Positions 27,935 to 35,341 of a stretch of 35,341 nt of DNA are shown here, one piece after another. A program made the position numbers and the translations under genes. A model generated the notes under the pieces. That model had not been told where the DNA came from. It saw only the letters and a list, made by a program, of their open reading frames with translations, and did no database searches. Origin of the DNA: Nocardia tenerifensis NBRC 101015. Its GTDB lineage: Bacteria; Actinomycetota; Actinomycetes; Mycobacteriales; Mycobacteriaceae. Within the stretch, counting starts at the first letter, position 1. Every line of letters begins with the position of its first letter. The stretch spans positions 1-35,341 of the forward strand of contig NZ_BAGH01000008.1 of the NCBI RefSeq assembly GCF_000308715.1, in the 5' to 3' direction.

Positions 27935-30900
27935 CTAGCGAACCCGGATGGGATCGTCCTCGGCCAACCCACTGCGGGTCTCGACGGTGACGCCGATCTC
28001 AGCCGGCTTCGCCTTCGGGTCGTAGGGGGTGAACTTCTCCAGCGACCCCCAGTCGCGCGACCAGTCGCGGTCGAGGTAACTGGGGATGGTCTCGGACTTC
28101 AGCAGCAGCCCCGTCCAGCCGAGCGGCCCGCCACCGATATCGTCCTGCCAGGCGTTGGACGCGTCGGAGCCGACGCGGTCGGGCAGGATGCGCCACGCGG
28201 GCGCCTCGGCGACCCCGTCGTGATGGTCGAACGGGCGCTGGCACGGGAACGCGAGCCCGACGTGCCAGTCGAGCAGCACCGGATTCGCCGAACCGACAAC
28301 GGAGTTCAGCGTCGCCAGCCTGGGCAGCCGGGGCGGCGTGACCGCGAGCCACTGCTTGGGGGTGATGTCGTTGTCCACCGCGACCAGGCGCACCGCGTTC
28401 ACCTCGGCGGGCAGCTGGTTCAGCGGCACCCGCAGGTTGCGCCAGGACGGCGCGGGCCCGATGTCGATCGGGTCGACCGTGCCGAGCTTGCGCACCGACC
28501 CGTCCGCCTCCCGCACGCCGTACTCCACGTGCAGTTCCTGGCCGTAGGTGACGACGCCGTCGGCGTCCACGTGCCGGATGCGGCCCGCCGCGGTGATCGC
28601 CAGCACCTGGTAGGCCGGGTCGTCGCGCATGTCAGCGGTCAGGTCGAGGCGGTACCACTGAGAGGTCAGCGCGGCCTGGCGCTGCTCGTCCTGCTGGTAG
28701 CTGCCCATGACCGGCGTGGTCGCCGGGTCGAGGCCGAACGGCAGGGCGACCTTGCTGCCGTTGACGCCGATCCGCGTGGTCGTTCCGCCGCCGGTGCCCG
28801 CGCCGGTGGTCTTGGTGGTCTTGTTCTTGGAGTCGGAGTCGACGGAGTTGGCGCCGCCGGTCACGGTCTCGTCCGCGTCGGCGGTGAGGTCGCTCGCGAC
28901 GCCGTCGGGCGTGAATCCCTTACTCTCGGCGGCCAATCCGTCGGCGGGCGCGCCGGAGTACGGCAGCAGCAACGACTTCGACGTGTCGGTCTCCACCAGC
29001 ACCTCGTTGGCGAGTGCACACGAATCTCCCTTCAAGGACTGGAGATTCGACTTGGCGACCGAGTACGCGGGGTACTGCGCGACCGCCGCCTTGGCCAGCG
29101 AGGCCACCTCGAACAGCACGAGGATCGCCGCGGCGATGGTCAGCGGCGCGGTCGCGAACCGATCGAAACGCTTCGGCGCGCGCTCGCGGCGATACGGCTC
29201 CCGATAGTGCAGCCACACCGCGACCACCAGCGCGAGCCCGCTGAGCCCGAGGAACAGCGTCGAGAAGCCCTTGCCCGCGACCAGCGGGGCCTTGTCCCAC
29301 CACGGCACGCCGTAGCTGGACACGTACCACCAGCCGTTCGAGCCGGTGAAGGTCACCGCGAGCAGGAAGAGCACCGCGGCCGCGAACAACGCCCTGTTGC
29401 GCGGCGACCGAATACCCTCGCTGCCCACCGCGACCGCGGCCAGCGCGGCCAGCGATCCGGCCAGCCCCGCGTACACGCCGAAGTGGTGGGTCCACTTGGT
29501 CGGGGTGAACATCATCAGCATCAGCGACGCGAACACGATGCCGAGAATGCGCACCGACGGCCCGCGCGAGGTGCCGGGAATGCGCCCCTTGCGCAGCACC
29601 TGCAGCACGCACACCAGCAGGCACAGCAGCATGACCAGCACGCCGAACCGCCGCGCCAGCGAGCCGTCCGGCGAGAGCATCAGCAGCGAGTCCCAGCGGG
29701 TGCGTTCGTCGAACCAGGCCACGTTCGGCCCGACGATGGTGCGCACCCGGGTGGCCTCCAGCACCGTCGACAGGGTCTGATCGGCGAAAACCACTACCAG
29801 CACAAGGGTTCCGGCGGACAGGCCGGGCGCGAGCAGCGCGAGATAGCGGAAGGCTCTTGTCGCCCAGGATGATCGAGCCCCGTAGAGTTCGTGCGCACCG
29901 TTTCCTGTTGCCGCGCCACGGTTCTCGGGCGCGTCGGCTGAATCGCCTCTTTCAGTGACGCGGTACCCGGGAACAACCCCGCGCGCCCGCTTGATGATGA
30001 TCTGGAGCACCGGCCGCGATCCCGCGATCAGCGCCGCGATGCAGATCAGCCCGGTCGGCCCGGCGGCCAGCGAGAATCCCGCGATCAACACCGCGACGGC
30101 GGCCGGCAGCAGCCGCCCGGTGGCGATGGCCCGCTCGATCGAGCACCAGGTGAGCAGCGCGCCCGCCGCGATCAGCGGCTCGGGCCGCAGGCCGTTGTCG
30201 TAGGGCAGCCAGAAGGCGAGGAACACCAGCCCGGCCGTCCACAACGCGACCTTGTTCCGCCGCACGCGAGCGCCCAAGCGCGGCAACACTTCCCGGCTGA
30301 TCACCAGCCAGCACACCACGCCGGCCAGCAGGGCGGGCAGCCGCATCCAGGGGCTGGCGTCGGTGACCCGGGTCATCCAGGCGAGCACCTCGTACGACCA
30401 GCCGAACGGCGCCTCCGGCACCCCGAACCAGCGGTAGTAGTTGGCCATGTACCCGGCGTGCCCGGAGGCCCGCGCCATGTTCAGGATGTAGCCGTCGTCG
30501 GAGGTGTTGGCGCCGATGAAGTGCCACAGCCCCAGCGTGCCGAGGACCACCGCGTCGGTCGCGGTGAACCGCCACCAGTGCGCGGGCAGGAACCGGCGGG
30601 CCCGCCGCCGATCGCCGGTGTCGAGCAGGTGCAGCGCGATCAGCGCGATCACGGTGCACACCACGGCCGCGACGATCGCGGCGAGCTTGAGCGCCGACGG
30701 CGAGGAGGAGAAGCGCGAGTCGAGGTCGGCGTGCACCCGGGCTCCGGTCAGCCGCCCGGCGTCGAGATCGGTGAACACGCCGACCATCTGCGGCCGGATG
30801 TCCCGGGTCACGGTGTTGCGGAACGGCGTTCCGTCCTGCCGGGACGCGCCGGTGATCTCGGTGGTCGTCGCGGCGGCCGTCGAGTCGACGGTGAGCGCCG

Positions 30901-31291
30901 TACAGCCCGCCGCGCTGATCTCCGCGACGGGCGCGGACAGCAGCGGAATGTCTCGCAGCACCACGGAGAGCGTTCCGTCGGCGACCGAGACGACCAGCCC
31001 CTTGGTCGCCGCCTGGCCCGACGAGACCGGCGCGGTCGACATCACCGTGCCCGACGGTCCCACCGCCTGCACGAGCGAGCACGGCAGCGTCGCGCTCAGC
31101 CGCAGCGGCTGATACGACACCAGCGGCGCCTCGACGCTGCTGAGCCCGGCCTGTGGCCAGTCCAGCGTCGCCCGGTCCTGCCGCACCGGCAGCAGCGGTG
31201 TCAGCAGCGCCAGCACGAATCCGAGGAGCCCGGAGACGAGGGCGATCAGGCGGTAACGGGTGAACGCTCGAGTTGATCGGTCCGGTCGCAC
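27935..31291 (-). CDS. embC: Arabinosyltransferase EmbC
   Basis: 1118 aa GT-C arabinosyltransferase of the Emb family. An N-terminal helix (14-35) leads to an extracytoplasmic jelly-roll region, then the catalytic loop with D265-D266 in NTSDDGYIL and M272 at the position equivalent to EmbB M306. The central part, with SPDGSLARRFGVLV, LRKGRIPGTSRGPS and FTPTKWTHHFGVYAGLAGSL, is closest to mycobacterial EmbC, the paralogue that extends lipoarabinomannan. A C-terminal carbohydrate-binding domain (~720-1118) includes GVNGSKVALPFGLDPATTPVMGSY-like wording. The GTG at 31291 is supported by the -10 at 31300-31305. It lies 46 nt after the GT-C gene and downstream of aftA, preserving the mycobacterial aftA-embC relationship. 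Confidence 0.92.
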   Translation of the reverse strand: MRPDRSTRAFTRYRLIALVSGLLGFVLALLTPLLPVRQDRATLDWPQAGLSSVEAPLVSYQPLRLSATLPCSLVQAVGPSGTVMSTAPVSSGQAATKGLVVSVADGTLSVVLRDIPLLSAPVAEISAAGCTALTVDSTAAATTTEITGASRQDGTPFRNTVTRDIRPQMVGVFTDLDAGRLTGARVHADLDSRFSSSPSALKLAAIVAAVVCTVIALIALHLLDTGDRRRARRFLPAHWWRFTATDAVVLGTLGLWHFIGANTSDDGYILNMARASGHAGYMANYYRWFGVPEAPFGWSYEVLAWMTRVTDASPWMRLPALLAGVVCWLVISREVLPRLGARVRRNKVALWTAGLVFLAFWLPYDNGLRPEPLIAAGALLTWCSIERAIATGRLLPAAVAVLIAGFSLAAGPTGLICIAALIAGSRPVLQIIIKRARGVVPGYRVTERGDSADAPENRGAATGNGAHELYGARSSWATRAFRYLALLAPGLSAGTLVLVVVFADQTLSTVLEATRVRTIVGPNVAWFDERTRWDSLLMLSPDGSLARRFGVLVMLLCLLVCVLQVLRKGRIPGTSRGPSVRILGIVFASLMLMMFTPTKWTHHFGVYAGLAGSLAALAAVAVGSEGIRSPRNRALFAAAVLFLLAVTFTGSNGWWYVSSYGVPWWDKAPLVAGKGFSTLFLGLSGLALVVAVWLHYREPYRRERAPKRFDRFATAPLTIAAAILVLFEVASLAKAAVAQYPAYSVAKSNLQSLKGDSCALANEVLVETDTSKSLLLPYSGAPADGLAAESKGFTPDGVASDLTADADETVTGGANSVDSDSKNKTTKTTGAGTGGGTTTRIGVNGSKVALPFGLDPATTPVMGSYQQDEQRQAALTSQWYRLDLTADMRDDPAYQVLAITAAGRIRHVDADGVVTYGQELHVEYGVREADGSVRKLGTVDPIDIGPAPSWRNLRVPLNQLPAEVNAVRLVAVDNDITPKQWLAVTPPRLPRLATLNSVVGSANPVLLDWHVGLAFPCQRPFDHHDGVAEAPAWRILPDRVGSDASNAWQDDIGGGPLGWTGLLLKSETIPSYLDRDWSRDWGSLEKFTPYDPKAKPAEIGVTVETRSGLAEDDPIRVR

Positions 31292-31299
31292 GGGGGTTG

Positions 31300-31305
31300 A
31301 TGCTA
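31300..31305 (-). promoter_or_regulatory. -10 element for leaderless embC transcription
   Basis: On the - strand GGCTAGCAT is followed by 8 nt and the GTG at 31291, the same layout as at embB. It lies in the 46-nt gap after the GT-C gene, so embC has its own promoter even though it is closely spaced. A 10-bp palindrome GGTGATCACC (31327-31336) lies about 20 nt upstream and could be an operator. Confidence 0.6.
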
Positions 31306-31337
31306 GCCACCCGATGGTTCGCGACCGGTGATCACCA

Positions 31338-33203
31338 CTATCTCAGCGCGCGAACATCCCAGACCCACACCCCGTCGACCGGCTTGGGGCCGAAGCCGAG
31401 CAGCTGCGTCACGGTGGTGCGCAGCGTGTCGCTGTTGCTGATCGGGGGCAGCACCAGCACGTCGGCCCGCCAGAAGTTCAGGTCGTCGCGGATCTGGGCG
31501 CGCGCCTCGTCGGTGATCGGCGGCACCTTGCCCGTCTCCAGCGCCTGGACCAGCAGCGCGGTCGTCGGACGCAGCTCCGGGCCGTAGATGCCCTTCTTCT
31601 GCGTGCCGGTCGGTCCGACGAAATACCCGCCCGCGAGCGGGAACTCGAAGTCCGCGGCGGCCTGCCAGCGCAGCGCGCCCGCGTCCATCGGCCGCGGCGG
31701 CGGAATCAGCACCACGGAGCCGTCGTCGACGTAGTCGCGCACCGTTCCGTCCGCGAAGAACGCGGGCGTCGCGGGCCGCTGGACGACCGGCAGGACGGTC
31801 GGAATCAGCGGCGTGAGCGCGAACAGCAGCGCGCCGAACCAGGCGAGCGGGCGCCAGTCGACCGGGGACTCCCGCCACCAACCGATCGCCCGCTGGGTCG
31901 CCAGGGCCAGGATCGCGGCGATGGCCGGGATGGCGGCCATGGTGAGCCTGCTCTCCAGCACGGTGTTGAGCAGCGGGACGTGTTCGGCCCAGCGCCAAGG
32001 CAATTCGATGCCGGTGTCGCGCTTGCCGAACATGGCGACCGCGCCGAGCGAGAGCACGCCGAACACCACGATCACCACGCCCGCGGCCCGCACCACGCGT
32101 TCGCGCCGCAGCAGCACGATGGCCGCGGCGAGCACCAGCAGCAGCGGCCAGCCGAAGTAGGCGTTCTGCTCGGTCTCGTTGATGGCGACGTACTGGCCGG
32201 GGGAGAAGATCCCGCCGAGCGACTCGGACGGGAACTGCGTAATCGCCTTCAGGTCGTTGCCCATCGGGCCGTGGTCGATGGAGCGGTAACTCTGCGGCCC
32301 GAAGAACTGCCACCACAGCGGTATCGCGGTGAGCACCAGGGCGATCACGCCGGCCAGCAGGACCGGCGGGGCGATCCCGCGCAGCACGCGCAGCCCCAGT
32401 CGCGGCGTGTGCAGGTAGTACACGGCCGCGAACAGTGCGAACGACAGCGCGAAGATCAGCAGCGGCTCCTCGCCGAGCGCGATCTGCAGCGCGACAAGGA
32501 ATCCCAGCACGGCGGCGTCGCGGATGTGCCGACGCCGGTCCGCGCCGCGGGCAACGGCTCGCCGAGCCATCCGGATCAGTAGCCCGGCCATGATCGGAAG
32601 TAGAAGCAGCACAACGAAGTTGGGGTGCGCGTTGGCGTGGGAGATCATCGCGGGCGCGAAACCGCAGAAGAGCCCGCCGATTCCGGCCGCGGTCCGCGAC
32701 TCGACCAGCTCGCGGGAGAACAGCCAGTACCAGGCCAGCGCCGTGGTGGCCAGGCCCAGCGTCAGCACGAGCACGAACGTCACGGTCGGGCCGAACAACA
32801 GGGTGATCGGGGTCAGCGGCACCCCGACGCCGAACATGGCCGTGTTGGCCATCATGTTCACCCCGGCCGGGAAGTTCTGCAGATTGGTGCCGAGCGGATT
32901 CTCCAGATGCGCCACCGAGTGCGCGGTGACCGCGAAGAACCACTCCCACATCGTCTGGTCCTGACCGCTCTTGATCAGGTACCCGCTCTGCGTATTGCGC
33001 CACTGGCCGGACAGCACGACGACGGCCGAGACCAGATAACCGACGGCGACGATCGCATCGATCCGGTCGACCCGCAAGCGTGGCAGTCTTCGCTTGCGAG
33101 CCGTCCCCCTGGTGAGCACTCCGGTCCCGGTGGTTTCCCCGCCGACGACCGCTACCGCCAACTCGTCCTGCGTGCCCGAATCGACCTGTTGTGCCCGTAC
33201 CAC
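31338..33203 (-). CDS. Unassigned GT-C-type membrane glycosyltransferase between aftA and embC
   Basis: 621 aa. A polar N-terminus (~1-48) precedes about twelve hydrophobic segments (from ~49 to ~480) and a C-terminal extracytoplasmic domain (~485-621). The first periplasmic loop has G80-Q-D82-Q with W86 and E87, then NPLGTN and FPAGVNMMANT (111-121), the layout of a GT-C enzyme with its catalytic Asp in loop 1; AftA has a comparable VDQ. It is not AftA, AftB, AftC or an Emb by visible motifs. Position suggests an arabinan- or lipoglycan-related transferase using a polyprenyl-phosphate sugar, but donor and acceptor are unknown. The GTG at 33203 is preceded by AGGAGA. It is 46 nt from embC and 149 nt from aftA. 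Confidence 0.8.
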   Translation of the reverse strand: MVRAQQVDSGTQDELAVAVVGGETTGTGVLTRGTARKRRLPRLRVDRIDAIVAVGYLVSAVVVLSGQWRNTQSGYLIKSGQDQTMWEWFFAVTAHSVAHLENPLGTNLQNFPAGVNMMANTAMFGVGVPLTPITLLFGPTVTFVLVLTLGLATTALAWYWLFSRELVESRTAAGIGGLFCGFAPAMISHANAHPNFVVLLLLPIMAGLLIRMARRAVARGADRRRHIRDAAVLGFLVALQIALGEEPLLIFALSFALFAAVYYLHTPRLGLRVLRGIAPPVLLAGVIALVLTAIPLWWQFFGPQSYRSIDHGPMGNDLKAITQFPSESLGGIFSPGQYVAINETEQNAYFGWPLLLVLAAAIVLLRRERVVRAAGVVIVVFGVLSLGAVAMFGKRDTGIELPWRWAEHVPLLNTVLESRLTMAAIPAIAAILALATQRAIGWWRESPVDWRPLAWFGALLFALTPLIPTVLPVVQRPATPAFFADGTVRDYVDDGSVVLIPPPRPMDAGALRWQAAADFEFPLAGGYFVGPTGTQKKGIYGPELRPTTALLVQALETGKVPPITDEARAQIRDDLNFWRADVLVLPPISNSDTLRTTVTQLLGFGPKPVDGVWVWDVRALR

Positions 33204-33352
33204 CCGCGAACTTCTCCTACAACTAGCGCTGACTCAGCCGCCCACGCTACCCAAACAGGCTGTGCCTTGCCTGGCAACGAAAGCGTCGACCGAGCCGGGA
33301 CAGGGCAGCGGCGCAGCTCGAGCCGCGACCGCGCCCTGTTTCGTGAGCTGCG

Positions 33353-35341
33353 CTACCGACGGAGGGTGACCAGCGTGAACGGCCCGATGTCGGTGATGGT
33401 GAAGCGCGGGTCGGCGAACAGATCCTTCGGGAAGGCGACGGTGTAGCGCTGCACGTTCGGGTCGTTCGGGTAGACGTCCCTGGCCAGGCGCAGCGTGTAG
33501 GTGTCGCCGCTGTTGCGGAACAGGAAGGCGTCCGGGGCCCGCCACGGGCTCGCCGCCAGCGCGTCGAGCAGCGCGCCGGGCGTCTTCAGCTTGCTCCAGC
33601 CCTCGATGGTCGCGGCCCGTCCCGCGAAGTCCGCGAGCGGATTGGCGTAGTGCGAGGTGAGGGCCTGGAAACCGTAGTAGGGGTAGAAGGACAGGAAGCT
33701 GGTGTCCGCGGTGAGGACCACCGTGTCCGAGCGCGGCCGTCCGGTCTGCGCGGTGAGCGCAGCGTCCACCGCGCCGTAGTGCGCCACCGCCGACGGGGCG
33801 CGCTGGTCCGCGCGGACCCCGTTCCCGTCGGTGTCGGTGTACGCGGTGGTGATCTCCGGAGCCAGAATGTGCGGGATGTTCTGGGTGAACGCGAGCGCGC
33901 CCGCGATCGCGACCGCCACGGCCGCGAGGCGGAACCGGCTCGGCTCGCCGATCGCCTGGTAGATGGCCCGCGCGCCCTCGACGAACCCGAACGCGCCCGC
34001 CGCGCCGAGCAGCACGAGCAGCACCGGTTCCAGCCGGAACGACAGCAGCGTGGTCCCGGCGGCGGTCGCCGCCATCGACAGCAGCGTCCACAGATAGATC
34101 GCCGCTACGCCGATGCCGAGCGCCTGAGCGCGCCGCGAGGAGGCCGCGCGCACCACGAGCCAGACCAGACCGACCAGGCACAGCGCCCCGGGCAGCGAGA
34201 ACTCCGCCATCGGGAGCGGCAACTCGGCTCCGGACTCCGGCAGGTAGTGGAATGCGGAACCGGACCGCGAGGGCACCCCGTGCAGCGCCTTCAGCAGAAT
34301 TGGCAGCCAGACGATCAAGGCCACCAGCCCGGCGATCACACCGATCACCACCAGTCGAGCCAACGGGGAAATCGCCGCCCGCCACGCGGGACCGGAGTCC
34401 TCGGCGGTGTCGCCGAGCCGCGGATGAGCGGCCGCGTACCGTTCGCGCACCGCGAGCCCGGCCGCCACCAGCCCCATCAATCCGACGGCGAACGCCGCGA
34501 CGCCGAAGTACAGCGTGTAGAAGGTCGCGGCCACACCGAGGAACAGTCCCGTGCCGAGCACGGCACCCCAGCCTCCGGCGGTCCCGCGCCCACCCTCGTG
34601 CGGCCGGTGCAGCGCGCCCCACCCGAGCACCAACGCGGGCGGCAGCAGCAGCACGATCACCGAGCTGTAGGCCTCCGGCGAGGAGTACGCGACCGTGAGC
34701 GCGGTGACCGACGCGGCCACCGCGATCGCCCAGTCCGCGCGAATCAGCTTGGACCACAGCACAAGTGCGATCACCGCGGCCACCGAGATCGATCCGATCG
34801 CGTACGGCTTGAACGCCTCCCAGCCTGCCATGCCCAGCACGTCGGCGACGCGTCCGCCGATCCAGAACCACCCCGCCGGATAGAACGGCGGCAGGTCCGC
34901 GTAGGTCATGTCGTGCAGCGCGGCGGAGTCGGTGAGCCGGGTCAGGTACTCCGTGCGGAACTCCTGATCCACCGAGACGCCGAACAGGTACAGCTTCGTC
35001 GCCGCCAGCGGCATGCCGAGCGTGCACGTGACGAAGGTCGAGATGCCAACCCAGGAAAGCACTTTCGCCACCCACGGCCGGGCGAACCACGTGCCCCGCC
35101 GCGTCCGCGTCGACGCGATCGCGGCGACCAGGAAGACGGCCGCGACGACCTGCCCCACCGTCGTCAACGCCCGAGTCACATTGGAGGAGTTGAACGCCGG
35201 CCACTGCACCATCGAGAACGCGACCAGCCCCACCGCGGTGACCGCGACGGCGACCAGCGTCGCCACGAACGCCTCGCCTATCCCGGACCCGATGTGCCTG
35301 GCCAGCAACGAACCTCGCCCGCGCACCGGCGCAGGCGTCGC
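33353..35341 (-). CDS. aftA: Arabinofuranosyltransferase AftA (5' end possibly beyond window)
   Basis: At least 657 aa, counted from the GTG at 35326; M. tuberculosis AftA has 643. The frame stays open to the right edge, so the true start may lie outside. AftA (GT85) adds the first arabinofuranose to galactan, priming the Emb enzymes. Family marks include MVQWPAFNSSN near the first helix, the loop VDQEFRTEYLTRLTD with D120, ALHDMTYADLPPFYP and WFWIGGR, all close to mycobacterial AftA. About eleven helices are followed by a C-terminal extracytoplasmic domain (~480-657) with SFYPYYGFQALTSHYANPL. The stop at 33353 overlaps a possible hairpin, GCGCAGCTC/GAGCTGCGC (33311-33319 and 33345-33353). 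Confidence 0.93.
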   Translation of the reverse strand, partial: ATPAPVRGRGSLLARHIGSGIGEAFVATLVAVAVTAVGLVAFSMVQWPAFNSSNVTRALTTVGQVVAAVFLVAAIASTRTRRGTWFARPWVAKVLSWVGISTFVTCTLGMPLAATKLYLFGVSVDQEFRTEYLTRLTDSAALHDMTYADLPPFYPAGWFWIGGRVADVLGMAGWEAFKPYAIGSISVAAVIALVLWSKLIRADWAIAVAASVTALTVAYSSPEAYSSVIVLLLPPALVLGWGALHRPHEGGRGTAGGWGAVLGTGLFLGVAATFYTLYFGVAAFAVGLMGLVAAGLAVRERYAAAHPRLGDTAEDSGPAWRAAISPLARLVVIGVIAGLVALIVWLPILLKALHGVPSRSGSAFHYLPESGAELPLPMAEFSLPGALCLVGLVWLVVRAASSRRAQALGIGVAAIYLWTLLSMAATAAGTTLLSFRLEPVLLVLLGAAGAFGFVEGARAIYQAIGEPSRFRLAAVAVAIAGALAFTQNIPHILAPEITTAYTDTDGNGVRADQRAPSAVAHYGAVDAALTAQTGRPRSDTVVLTADTSFLSFYPYYGFQALTSHYANPLADFAGRAATIEGWSKLKTPGALLDALAASPWRAPDAFLFRNSGDTYTLRLARDVYPNDPNVQRYTVAFPKDLFADPRFTITDIGPFTLVTLRR

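Noticed and set aside
27848..29872. A 674-codon + strand frame opposite the 3' half of embC
   Set aside because: Composition (Arg, Gly, Gln, His rich) and lack of motifs mark it as a shadow of embC.

Overview
The window is a high-GC actinobacterial chromosome segment carrying the core mycolic-acid and arabinogalactan cell-wall locus. Gene order follows the Mycobacterium tuberculosis block running from glfT2 and ubiA through fadD32, pks13 and accD4 to the emb/aftA genes. Three differences point to Nocardia, or a close relative in Mycobacteriales, rather than Mycobacterium: four tandem mycolyltransferases (one with C-terminal LGFP repeats, as in corynebacterial Cmt1), an LLM flavoprotein gene next to fadD32, and only two emb genes placed tail to tail. 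Genus is inferred from gene content and GC and was not tested by any search.

Layout. 1-3642: end of a probable glfT2, then a PAP2 phosphatase, ubiA (decaprenyl-phosphoryl-phosphoribose synthase) and aftB, tightly packed on the + strand. 3896-9952: four Ag85-type mycolyltransferases in tandem. The first three are followed by hairpin terminators and the fourth by a long inverted repeat. 10230-11749: a DUF732 lipoprotein translationally coupled to the Rv3802c-like (Culp6) thioesterase/phospholipase. 12009-13028: an LLM-class, probably F420-dependent, oxidoreductase. 13220-22275: fadD32, pks13 and accD4, the mycolic condensation module. 22326-22823 (-): a cyclophilin that looks strikingly like Escherichia coli PpiB. 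23177-26539: an EmbB-type arabinosyltransferase (+). 26675-27794: a Uma2-family nuclease-like gene and two short related ORFs on the - strand. 27935-35341 (-): an EmbC-type transferase, an unassigned GT-C membrane protein, and AftA, which runs to or past the right edge.

How the genes work together. UbiA and the PAP2 protein supply decaprenyl-phosphoryl arabinose precursors. AftA primes arabinan on galactan, EmbB/EmbC extend it and AftB caps it. FadD32 activates the meromycolic chain, AccD4 carboxylates the alpha chain, Pks13 condenses the two, and the mycolyltransferases attach mycolates to the arabinan ends and to trehalose. The Rv3802c-like hydrolase probably tunes mycolate release or turnover.

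Most notable observations: (i) the four-copy mycolyltransferase array with a graded active-site loop, no conserved cysteines and a tract suggesting recent gene conversion; (ii) an uncharacterised GT-C protein between aftA and embC; (iii) an identical GGCTAGCAT-N8-GTG start architecture on the two emb genes; (iv) a pair of short paralogous ORFs with an almost invariant N-terminal core between the convergent emb genes; (v) a large two-tier inverted repeat at 10054-10148; (vi) the PpiB-like cyclophilin.
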